Below are positions 1-5,763 of a DNA stretch of 5,763 nt, piece after piece. The DNA comes from Bacillaceae bacterium. Its GTDB lineage: Bacteria; Bacillota; Bacilli; Bacillales_A; Planococcaceae. Both the position numbers and the translations under genes were made by a program. The notes beneath the pieces are model-generated. The model searched no databases and was not told the origin of the DNA. It saw nothing but the letters and a program-made list of their open reading frames with translations. The stretch is taken from assembly GCA_030149685.1 (NCBI GenBank), contig JASLGI010000208.1:1-5763 (forward strand). Direction: 5' to 3'. Numbering within the stretch: the first letter of the stretch is position 1; the number at the start of each line of letters is the position of its first letter.

Positions 1-1085
1 GCTTCTGCTCGTTCTTGCATCTTTTCTACTTCTTTCGTCGACTTTTCTGGCAAAATAGAGCGAGATTTCGGAAGTTGTGCTCGTAACGTAATATCTTGCC
101 AATACATTAAATTTGGCTGCACATTCGTTTCTAAAATCCTCATAAGTGACGTCTCCGTCCGATTTAATGTCCCTGAAAAATAATCGGAAGCATATTGACG
201 CAAAAATTCTTCTTGTTCTTCCCGTTTCAACTGATGCTTCATCTCATAATTCGTTCCGTGTTGCGCGACATCATTCATCGTCATCGCTCGATTAAAAAAT
301 GTATGGTTCGCACGATGGAGAAAAGTAACGACTTTCAAACGATCATATTGATTAGGAATGAAATCATACATTAAAATCCCATCATATTCAGGAGCAACAT
401 AATCGTATTCTGGAACTAAAAAGCTAATGTCTGCTTCTGGCCATTGCGCTAACGGTTCCGTCATTTTTGGTGCTACTGATAATAGCGATTCAACGGCATA
501 CCCTTCTTCTTTCAATGTATTCGCCGCTGATAAAATAGCGACGCCACCTTCCGAATAACCGAGTAAGCCAATTTTATTAAAATCTGCTTTCCCCTTCATC
601 GCAACAGGCGCACGGTGATTCCCTTTATTTACTTGCTCCCATTTATCAAGGTGCAAACGAAGTAAGTTTGTCAGTCGTTCATTATAAGTATTTTCATCGT
701 GAGCAACTTGTTCAGCATCAATCGATACAGCGATAATATCTCGACCGGCTAAATGACGAACGACATGATCAAACCCTGTGTCATAACGTTTAGATTCTAC
801 CGTTTCAGGATGAACGCCATGAACGATAAAAACAATTGGATAAGGCCCATCACCATTTGGAATGCTCACTCGTCCTCGAATCGGTGTTTCAATTCGATTG
901 ACGACTGCTTGCCCAAAATTGTATTCAGCGACACGACCTAATGTAACGCCGTCTATATGCGCTCCAACTTCTGCAGTATCTAATGCCACTTCTGTACGAA
1001 GAGGATCTTCATTTAATGTTAGCTCACAGCCACTTAGCAAAAAAAGTGACGTACTGAGTGCTAGAATACTCATTATTCGTTTCAT
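1..1085 (-). CDS. Alpha/beta-hydrolase lipoprotein (3' end beyond the window)
   Basis: The reading frame runs 361 codons from the ATG at 1085 to the left edge without a stop, so the C-terminus is missing. The N-terminus is a lipoprotein signal: Lys2 and Arg3, a hydrophobic stretch, then the lipobox LSGC with Cys20 as the lipidated residue. The mature protein should therefore sit on the outer face of the membrane. An alpha/beta-hydrolase fold follows. VHG at 88-90 fits the oxyanion-hole strand, GYSEGG at 176-181 is the nucleophile elbow (Ser178), and NHTFFN at 260-265 supplies the likely catalytic His261. The acid is probably Asp228 in VPEYDYV, with Asp235 or Asp241 as alternatives. About 100 residues follow the histidine, more than a minimal hydrolase needs. 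The start has a GAAAGGAAGG ribosome binding site and its own promoter. Fold and location are fairly sure. The substrate (ester, lipid, peptide or polymer) is unknown. Confidence 0.85.
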   Translation of the reverse strand, partial: MKRIMSILALSTSLFLLSGCELTLNEDPLRTEVALDTAEVGAHIDGVTLGRVAEYNFGQAVVNRIETPIRGRVSIPNGDGPYPIVFIVHGVHPETVESKRYDTGFDHVVRHLAGRDIIAVSIDAEQVAHDENTYNERLTNLLRLHLDKWEQVNKGNHRAPVAMKGKADFNKIGLLGYSEGGVAILSAANTLKEEGYAVESLLSVAPKMTEPLAQWPEADISFLVPEYDYVAPEYDGILMYDFIPNQYDRLKVVTFLHRANHTFFNRAMTMNDVAQHGTNYEMKHQLKREEQEEFLRQYASDYFSGTLNRTETSLMRILETNVQPNLMYWQDITLRAQLPKSRSILPEKSTKEVEKMQERAE

Positions 1086-1109
1086 ACCGGCCTTCCTTTC
1101 TTCTCGTTT

Positions 1110-1138
1110 ATTATACCGACTTTCGAAAAGAGTTGCAC
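1110..1138 (-). promoter_or_regulatory. Probable sigma-A promoter of the hydrolase lipoprotein gene
   Basis: On the minus strand a perfect -10 TATAAT lies at 1115-1110. Seventeen bases upstream, at 1138-1133, is a weak -35 (GTGCAA). Transcription would start near 1103, giving a leader of about 18 bases that carries the ribosome binding site. The palindrome TTTCGAAA (1121-1128) lies in the spacer. It could be an operator, but that is only a guess. The terminator just upstream isolates this gene from the preceding unit, so a promoter is needed here. Confidence 0.6.
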
Positions 1139-1157
1139 CTTTTCTTCTTCTTTCAAT

Positions 1158-1197
1158 AAAAAAGTGCTCGAGTTTTATCGACTCAAGCACTTTTTTT
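1158..1197 (-). terminator. Intrinsic terminator after the SEC-C gene
   Basis: A 10-bp stem (1164-1173 with 1181-1190) closes a 7-base loop and is flanked by A and T runs. Read on the minus strand, the stem contains one U-G wobble and is followed by six U residues. On the plus strand the same position is a C-A mismatch, so the minus direction is favoured. It begins 8 bases past the SEC-C stop codon and upstream of the lipoprotein promoter. Confidence 0.85.
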
Positions 1198-1204
1198 ACA
1201 TTAT

Positions 1205-2188
1205 TTATTTTAATGAAGCTTCATACGCTTGCATTTCTTTTGCGTAACGATGAAGTGTTGATGGTGACACATCAAAGTGTTCCCCTAACTCTTTCCACGT
1301 CATATCAATCGGTTCAAAATATCCTTGTTCTTGACCGAAACGAATCGCTCCCGCTGCGATCGTCGCACTTTTACGCGCTGAAGGTTGATAAGCGACTAAA
1401 TAATCTTCTAACACACGCATCAACTCTTCATTAAAACGTCCACGTTCATGTAAGAAGACAGTCACTTCTTCTAGAATACTTTTTTCAAACTCGCTCCATT
1501 CACCGCCATAGAAACCAGCATCTCCAAGCATTTTCCATAAATCGATGAACTGTTTACTAAACGCTTCTTGTGCATTTTCTTCCTTCGTTACTTTTTCTAC
1601 GAAAGCATCTAATGTTTCATTGAACGCAACTGGAATGAAAAGTAATGTCGATAAAGAGATCATCGCTTCATCGTGCGTTCCGCTCGGTAACAACACTGTG
1701 AAAAATCGCATATTTTCAGCAATTGGACGATCCGAAGGACGTAATAGCGTAAATGTTTCGCCGGTTAAATCATCTGTTGCAACAAGTTCATATCCGTTGA
1801 CAGATTGCGTCGTCGCAATCGTTGCTCGTGGTGAAAACCATGTCGCGAGCACTTCTTTCGTTTTCGGACGCATATGTTCTTCAATTTGTCGTTCAATATA
1901 TTCTTTCCAAATTGTTTGGCGATTATTTAATGCATACTCTTCAAAGATGAGCGCCATAATCATTTGATCAGCATAATGTTCCCCTACAGCTTCTTTCCAA
2001 TCGAGAAAGCGTGCTTGTAACTTATGCATTTCCGTTCGAGGAGGGTAATTTCCGAAGAAGCGTTCAATCGTGCGATCAAGCTCATCTGCTACGAGCTCAT
2101 CCACTGAAAGTACTTCTTTATTCATACAACATTTTTTATATTTTTTTCCGCTGCCACATGGACACGGATCATTTCTTTTTACTGACAT
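1205..2188 (-). CDS. SEC-C motif protein with probable C-terminal helix-turn-helix
   Basis: I chose the ATG at 2188 (327 residues) over an in-frame GTG at 2215. The ATG has AAAGGAAG about 7 bases upstream and puts the SEC-C motif at the usual extreme N-terminus, whereas the GTG has no spaced ribosome binding site. The motif NDPCPCGSGKKYKKCC spans residues 6-21, and Cys9, Cys11, Cys20 and Cys21 match the zinc-binding CxCx8CC of SecA C-termini and many stand-alone proteins. The middle (about 30-270) is acidic, likely helical, and not recognised. The C-terminus looks like a DNA-binding domain: an alanine-rich helix (about 272-290), then a helix-turn-helix-like stretch (298-319) with the turn around Val307-Ser308-Pro309-Ser310. 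The pattern loosely recalls TFIIB/cyclin-type repeats ending in an HTH. The gene lies 65 bases after the WYL regulator with no terminator between them, so the two are probably co-transcribed. The role is unknown; a zinc-dependent regulator or adaptor is inference. Confidence 0.85.
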   Translation of the reverse strand: MSVKRNDPCPCGSGKKYKKCCMNKEVLSVDELVADELDRTIERFFGNYPPRTEMHKLQARFLDWKEAVGEHYADQMIMALIFEEYALNNRQTIWKEYIERQIEEHMRPKTKEVLATWFSPRATIATTQSVNGYELVATDDLTGETFTLLRPSDRPIAENMRFFTVLLPSGTHDEAMISLSTLLFIPVAFNETLDAFVEKVTKEENAQEAFSKQFIDLWKMLGDAGFYGGEWSEFEKSILEEVTVFLHERGRFNEELMRVLEDYLVAYQPSARKSATIAAGAIRFGQEQGYFEPIDMTWKELGEHFDVSPSTLHRYAKEMQAYEASLK

Positions 2189-2253
2189 CTTTCCACTTCC
2201 TTTATTAAATTCCACTCCCCCATATTACCACATGAATGTATGTTCGTGCAAAA

Positions 2254-3306
2254 TCACTCATAGAGCGCATTCATTTTCGATATCTCTTCTTTCATTTGAT
2301 CAATTAATGATAACGGATGAAGTACCTCTATTTGACTGCCAAAACCGAGTAACCAAATGAGTAATCCATCACTTGATAACACCCGATGTTTGAAATAAAA
2401 CACCCCTTCTTCTCGGTGATGACGATAGGTCGGTTCTTCTTTTCCAAACTTATCGACGAAAACATTCAACAATTGTTGATCTGCTTTTAATTCAATCGTC
2501 ATGGCAATGCCACTATACATGTTAAATGTTCGTTCTAAAACCGTTCGAATCTTTTTCTCACAACGTTCATCTCGATAAAATGTTTCTGTTTCATGAACCG
2601 ATAAATCAACCATACGATCGAGACGATAATGTCGAAAGTTCCCATCCGGTTGAATACCTGTGACATAATACCGACCACTATGCCAATACAACTCATAAGG
2701 CTCCATTTCATAAAGACGTGGCTCTGCTACTGAAGAACGCTCTCTTAAAAGAAAAACGACTTTCCCCCGCTCATCAAACTCATAACTCCCGTAATAAAAC
2801 TGAATCGGGTGTCGTTGGATAATAGCTGTATGTAGCTTTGCCACATCATCAGAAAATGTCGCATGACCCTCTGTTGGACGTTCTGGGACCCAAACATTAT
2901 TCTTCAAAAGTTCCCCTTCATCTCTCGTCGTCCAACGTCGAATTTCTTGCATGAGAATCAATCGCTCATCATGAGGAATAACCGGTGATGTCATTACTGC
3001 ATCAATGAGTACGCGGAGCTGTTGTACATTCAATAAACGTCCCGCATAATAATACCTCTTCTCCATTCCTTCTTCATAACCGTCCATCTCATATACTGGA
3101 AATTCTTCAGAGTTTTTCAACACTTCGATATCGGAACGAATCGTTTCTTTCTTTACATCTGCATGTAAATGCCAATAAAAGTGATCAACAACATCTTGCA
3201 ATGTTTTTCCTGTCGTCTCATTCGTCTCTGTAAAAAAGAACTGCAAAACTTCGAGAAAACGTTCTTTCGTCGTTAACTTTACTAAAGATTGATCTTCTTT
3301 CGTCAT
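2254..3306 (-). CDS. WYL-domain transcriptional regulator
   Basis: This 350-residue protein has the YafY/PafC-like layout. The N-terminal region (about 11-65), containing KTLQDVVDHF and KKETIRSDIEVL, fits a winged helix-turn-helix. A helical linker follows (about 90-135). The WYL domain spans about 155-240, with the core YELYWHSGRYYVTG (204-217) in place of the usual W-Y-L strand and FRHYRLDRM (224-232) as the conserved RLDR element. The C-terminal WCX part includes LLIWLLGFGSQIEVLHP (315-331). WYL domains are known as ligand-sensing modules that bind nucleic acids or nucleotides in regulators of DNA-damage, phage-defence and metabolic genes; what this one senses is unknown. The ATG at 3306 follows AGGAGAGGG. 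No good promoter is visible between the xpt terminator and the start, so expression may rely on read-through from xpt. The most likely target is its own unit with the SEC-C gene. Confidence 0.88.
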   Translation of the reverse strand: MTKEDQSLVKLTTKERFLEVLQFFFTETNETTGKTLQDVVDHFYWHLHADVKKETIRSDIEVLKNSEEFPVYEMDGYEEGMEKRYYYAGRLLNVQQLRVLIDAVMTSPVIPHDERLILMQEIRRWTTRDEGELLKNNVWVPERPTEGHATFSDDVAKLHTAIIQRHPIQFYYGSYEFDERGKVVFLLRERSSVAEPRLYEMEPYELYWHSGRYYVTGIQPDGNFRHYRLDRMVDLSVHETETFYRDERCEKKIRTVLERTFNMYSGIAMTIELKADQQLLNVFVDKFGKEEPTYRHHREEGVFYFKHRVLSSDGLLIWLLGFGSQIEVLHPLSLIDQMKEEISKMNALYE

Positions 3307-3327
3307 TGTGTCCCTCTCCTATACGTC

Positions 3328-3358
3328 AAAAAAAGCTGAGAAAGAACCCTCAGCTTTT
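3328..3358 (-). terminator. Intrinsic terminator after xpt
   Basis: On the minus strand a perfect 10-bp stem (3358-3349 with 3340-3331) containing AGCTGAG/CTCAGCT closes an 8-base loop and ends in a run of seven U (3334-3328). It begins 12 bases past the xpt stop codon, so xpt is essentially monocistronic apart from read-through into the WYL gene. Confidence 0.88.
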
Positions 3359-3370
3359 CTTCCTCATCGA

Positions 3371-3979
<609 letters not shown>

Positions 3980-3984
3980 TCATT

Positions 3985-4013
3985 ATTATATCACTAACAG
4001 AAACCTCTTTCAA
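3985..4013 (-). promoter_or_regulatory. Strong extended -10 promoter of xpt
   Basis: On the minus strand TTGAAA (4013-4008) is separated by exactly 17 bases from TATAAT (3990-3985), which is preceded by TGA, giving the extended -10 form TGnTATAAT. Transcription should begin near 3978, about 28 bases before the GTG start. Upstream of the -35, at 4027-4040, lies AACGTTTCAACGTT, a doubled palindromic AACGTT that could bind a regulator. Confidence 0.85.
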
Positions 4014-4050
4014 TGCTTACTCAAAGAACGTTTCAACGTTTTATAAACAA

Positions 4051-4164
4051 AAAGAGGTTAGGACAAAACAGTTTCTAAATGAAAGATAAAACCTAGCATC
4101 CACTTAGTTTAAAAATAAATGGATACTAGGTTTTCTTGTAGCTAAGCTTTGTCCCAGCCTCTTT
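4051..4164. repeat. Nested-palindrome intergenic repeat, copy 1
   Basis: Outer arms of 17 bases (4051-4067 and 4148-4164) are inverted repeats matching at 15 of 17 positions; the right arm reads AAAGAGGCTGGGACAAA on the minus strand. Inside is a second inverted repeat of 15 bases (4088-4102 and 4120-4134, 14 of 15 matching) around a 17-base AT-rich loop. Thirteen bases separate the right inner and right outer arms, and twenty the left ones. It carries no gene. On the minus strand the outer hairpin is followed by a U-rich stretch (CTCTTTTTGTTT), so it can serve as the terminator of the small cysteine-rich gene whose stop lies 12 bases away. GAGGCTGGGAC-type ends recall, from memory, repeats scattered between genes in several Firmicutes. 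A non-autonomous mobile element (MITE-like) is possible, but no target-site duplication is clear. Confidence 0.85.
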
Positions 4165-4176
4165 ACTTTCCTTTAA

Positions 4177-4371
4177 TTAATAAGGAGGTGGCGACCAACA
4201 TTCACAACTCGGAGCATCGCTTTCACATTTAGAGCAACTGATCGGTTCAAAACCATAATGCGGATAACCACAATTATTGCAGTAATACACATCTAATGTT
4301 CGACCGTCTTTTGTCGTAATTTGCTCATGACGTGTTGCTTCGACAGTCTCTGTCTTCTTCGTTTCACTCAC
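4177..4371 (-). CDS. Small cysteine-rich (zinc-ribbon-like) protein, function unknown
   Basis: I chose the GTG at 4371 (64 residues) because AAAGGAGG sits 7 bases before it. An in-frame ATG at 4422 would add 17 residues but has no ribosome binding site. Residues 1-28 are polar and charged with no membrane segment. Two CxxC knuckles follow, CNNC (31-34) and CSKC (46-49), separated by 11 residues including His38. This fits a rubredoxin-like or zinc-ribbon metal site. Cys56 and Cys58 add a CEC motif just before the end WSPPPY, which is unusual and might bind a second metal or be redox active. The gene lies 65 bases downstream of the nitroreductase on the same strand with no convincing terminator or promoter between them, so co-transcription is likely. 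A link to redox chemistry is inference from that context. I do not recognise a named family. Confidence 0.78.
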   Translation of the reverse strand: MSETKKTETVEATRHEQITTKDGRTLDVYYCNNCGYPHYGFEPISCSKCESDAPSCECWSPPPY

Positions 4372-4436
4372 AATAACTCCTCCTTTTACCTTTATACTCA
4401 TACAGGTATAGGGAAAAAGCAAGAATTCCGCTCGCT

Positions 4437-5057
4437 TTATAGTAAAAGAAGATCTTTTACCGGAAAACGCGTCGTCGGACGAGGCTCATTTTTTCGTTTA
4501 CCTAAAGCAACGAGTACAACTGGTTCATAACGCTCGTCAATTTGAAACATCTCTCGATACGCTTGTTGATCGAATCCTCCCATAATACAAGAATCAATCC
4601 CTTTCGACTCTGCGAGTAAAACGAGTGACATCGTTACTGCTCCTACATCAAAAAGCGATAAATGATGGCGCTCTCGTGCGGTTTTTTCGCCGTAATACGC
4701 TTCATCCCGTGCAATTTTATCTTTTGCTTCTTCCTCTGTCATATGACCATCTTTCACCATTTTTTCTTGGAGGGGAATGATGTTTTTCTCTAACTCCGTA
4801 TCAGCAAAAACAGCGATAACTGCTGCTGCATCTTCAACTTGTGATTGATTAAGCGCAATCGGTCGAATGCGCTCTTTCATTTCTTCATCTAATACGAGTT
4901 GAAACTTCCACGGCTGTAAATTACTCGTTGATGGTGCTTCAATCGCTATTTCTAATAATTGATGAAGATCTGCTTCTGTTAAATGAAAGTTCGGATCAAA
5001 TTGACGTGTTGCACGTCGAGTTTTCATCACACTTTCTAAATTTTCGTAACGTCTCAT
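4437..5057 (-). CDS. Nitroreductase family protein (YdgI/YodC-like)
   Basis: Nitroreductases of this family are FMN-dependent, usually dimeric cytoplasmic enzymes that use NAD(P)H to reduce nitroaromatics, quinones or enones. The physiological substrate here is unknown. I chose the ATG at 5057 (206 residues): AAAGGGTGAT lies before it, and the preceding in-frame codons back to 5117 are a low-complexity Lys/Arg/Glu stretch with no ribosome binding site. FMN-binding motifs are in order: RRATRQFD (14-21) for the phosphate, APSTSNLQPW (41-50), and IMGGFD (158-163). The family-typical C-terminus PVVLVALGKRKNEPRP starts at 179. LNQSQVEDAAAVIAVFAD (69-86) closely resembles the same region of B. subtilis YdgI and YodC, as I recall them. 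The gene is divergent from the LOG gene across 84 bases and probably leads a unit with the small cysteine-rich gene. No clear minus-strand promoter stands out. Confidence 0.92.
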   Translation of the reverse strand: MRRYENLESVMKTRRATRQFDPNFHLTEADLHQLLEIAIEAPSTSNLQPWKFQLVLDEEMKERIRPIALNQSQVEDAAAVIAVFADTELEKNIIPLQEKMVKDGHMTEEEAKDKIARDEAYYGEKTARERHHLSLFDVGAVTMSLVLLAESKGIDSCIMGGFDQQAYREMFQIDERYEPVVLVALGKRKNEPRPTTRFPVKDLLLL

Positions 5058-5109
5058 GTCATCACCCTTTCTTCTTTTCTCTTTCCTCTTTTCCGTTTGT
5101 TGAAACATA

Positions 5110-5118
5110 TGGTACACT
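5110..5118 (+). promoter_or_regulatory. Possible extended -10 promoter of the LOG gene
   Basis: TGGTACACT fits the extended -10 pattern TGn followed by TACACT, which matches TATAAT at four of six bases. No good -35 is seen (TTTTCC at 5089-5094 is 18 bases away), which extended -10 promoters tolerate. Transcription would start near 5125, about 17 bases before the GTG start. Confidence 0.4.
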
Positions 5119-5141
5119 GAAAATTAAAAAGGATGATACGT

Positions 5142-5696
5142 GTGAATATTGCAGTGTATTGTGGCTCTCACCACGGAGAAAATGAAACTTATACGAAGGA
5201 AGCGAGAAAACTCGGTGAAGCAATCGTCAAAAGCGATCTTGGTGTCGTTTACGGCGGCGCAACAGTTGGCCTCATGGGAGAAGTCGCTAAAAGCGCTCTC
5301 CGAGCAGGAGGGCATGTAACAGGCGTTATGCCAAAAGCACTCGCTAATTTAGAAATTACATTACATGAAGCAAGCATTATTATTATGACATCAACGATGC
5401 ATGAACGAAAACAAGAAATGTTCGAACGTTCTAAAGCATTTATCGCACTACCTGGAGGTATCGGTACATTAGAAGAAATCGTCGAAGTATGGACGTGGGC
5501 AAAAATCGGTATTCACAAAAAACCAATTGGTTTGATCAATATCGATGGCTACTACGACCACTTCCTTCAATTTATTGAAAAGATGAAAGAAGACGGGTTT
5601 CTTAACGAAGAAGATGTTACTCCACTCGTTGTCGGTAAAACAGCGGAAGAAGTCGTTGAAAAAATCACAACCATTTTAAATGAACAAACCAAATAA
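5142..5696 (+). CDS. LOG family protein (YvdD-like), putative nucleoside-monophosphate phosphoribohydrolase
   Basis: LOG proteins cleave the N-glycosidic bond of nucleoside monophosphates, releasing the base and ribose 5-phosphate. In plants and some bacteria the substrates are cytokinin nucleotides; in bacilli the true substrate is less clear. I chose the GTG at 5142 (184 residues, MNIAVYCGS) because AAAGGATGAT is well spaced before it. The in-frame ATG at 5133 overlaps that site. The Rossmann-like fold is clear: CGS (7-9), YGGATVGLMG (37-46), MHERK with Arg89 and Lys90, and the signature PGGIGTLEE (104-112), whose Gly-rich loop and Glu residues form the active site. The length fits the family. 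These proteins are often labelled lysine decarboxylases, a historical misannotation. It is the only plus-strand gene here, divergent from the nitroreductase, and its stop codon abuts repeat copy 2. Confidence 0.94.
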   Translation: MNIAVYCGSHHGENETYTKEARKLGEAIVKSDLGVVYGGATVGLMGEVAKSALRAGGHVTGVMPKALANLEITLHEASIIIMTSTMHERKQEMFERSKAFIALPGGIGTLEEIVEVWTWAKIGIHKKPIGLINIDGYYDHFLQFIEKMKEDGFLNEEDVTPLVVGKTAEEVVEKITTILNEQTK

Positions 5697-5763
5697 AATG
5701 AAACTAGAATAAAAATTATCAACATAAAAATCTAGTGTCCATTTACATTTAAATAAGTGGGCA
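5697..5763. repeat. Nested-palindrome repeat, copy 2 (left half; continues past the window)
   Basis: The sequence from the LOG stop codon to the window end matches the reverse complement of the right half of copy 1. The outer arm (about 5697-5713, core GAAACTAGAATAAA) matches 12 of 17 positions with a one-base insertion, and all five differences are transitions. A 13-base spacer follows, the same length as in copy 1. The inner arm (5727-5741) matches 13 of 15, the AT-rich loop is 16 bases against 17, and then the start of the opposite inner arm (TGGGCA) appears. The remainder lies beyond the window. It may act as the 3' end of the LOG transcript. Confidence 0.75.

Noticed and set aside
862..1434. 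Plus-strand open frame of 190 codons across the lipoprotein start and the SEC-C end
   Set aside because: It overlaps two well-supported minus-strand genes and a terminator, has no ribosome binding site, and its product shows no recognisable domain.
1545..1967. Plus-strand open frame of 140 codons inside the SEC-C gene
   Set aside because: It is antisense to a coherent gene and has no ribosome binding site or recognisable motif.
4018..4040. PurR box upstream of xpt
   Set aside because: The AAAGAACG and AACGTT blocks lack the CCGAAC core expected of Bacillus PurBoxes, so I make no PurR claim.
4388..4412. Separate promoter for the small cysteine-rich gene (TATAAA with TTGCTT)
   Set aside because: The spacing is about 20 bases and the predicted start would fall almost in the ribosome binding site. 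Co-transcription with the nitroreductase is simpler.
4442..4460. 8-bp palindrome GTAAAAGA/TCTTTTAC at the end of the nitroreductase gene, as a terminator
   Set aside because: The stem is AT-rich, lies inside the coding sequence, and is not followed by a U tract. It is better explained by the final Val-Lys-Asp-Leu-Leu-Leu-Leu codons.
5133..5141. ATG at 5133 as the LOG start
   Set aside because: It directly follows AAAAAGG with no spacing. The GTG at 5142 has a properly placed ribosome binding site and gives the family-typical N-terminus.
5124..5315. Minus-strand open frame of 63 codons over the LOG start
   Set aside because: It overlaps the conserved LOG N-terminus with its CGS and GGxxxGLMG motifs, so it is a shadow frame.

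Overview
The window looks like ordinary chromosome from a low-GC, Gram-positive bacterium of the Bacillales. The evidence is the AT-rich sequence, strong AGGAGG-type ribosome binding sites, several GTG starts, a Bacillus-type xanthine phosphoribosyltransferase, a lipobox lipoprotein, and U-tract hairpin terminators. I cannot name the species.

Layout from left to right. Six genes lie on the minus strand and one, at the right end, on the plus strand. (1) 1-1085, minus: lipoprotein with an alpha/beta-hydrolase fold, cut by the left edge, with its own promoter. (2) 1158-1197: intrinsic terminator. (3) 1205-2188, minus: SEC-C zinc-motif protein with a probable C-terminal helix-turn-helix. (4) 2254-3306, minus: WYL-domain transcriptional regulator, probably co-transcribed with the SEC-C gene. 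(5) 3328-3358: terminator of xpt. (6) 3371-3949, minus: xpt, with a near-consensus extended -10 promoter and a leader too short for the guanine riboswitch known from B. subtilis. (7) 4051-4164: a nested-palindrome repeat. (8) 4177-4371, minus: 64-residue cysteine-rich protein. (9) 4437-5057, minus: YdgI/YodC-type nitroreductase. (10) 5142-5696, plus: LOG-family (YvdD-like) protein, divergent from the nitroreductase. (11) 5697-5763: the left half of a second, diverged copy of the repeat, running off the window.

Functional picture: xpt serves purine salvage, the LOG protein is a nucleotide-monophosphate phosphoribohydrolase type, and the nitroreductase is a flavin oxidoreductase. No single pathway links all the genes. 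Two groupings deserve attention. One is the two-gene regulatory unit (WYL regulator plus SEC-C/HTH protein), whose function I cannot assign. The other is the repeat family: two copies share arm lengths and spacing, and the stem differences between them are almost all transitions. I found no CRISPR array, tRNA, rRNA, transposase or phage gene, and no clear evidence of a wholly new system.
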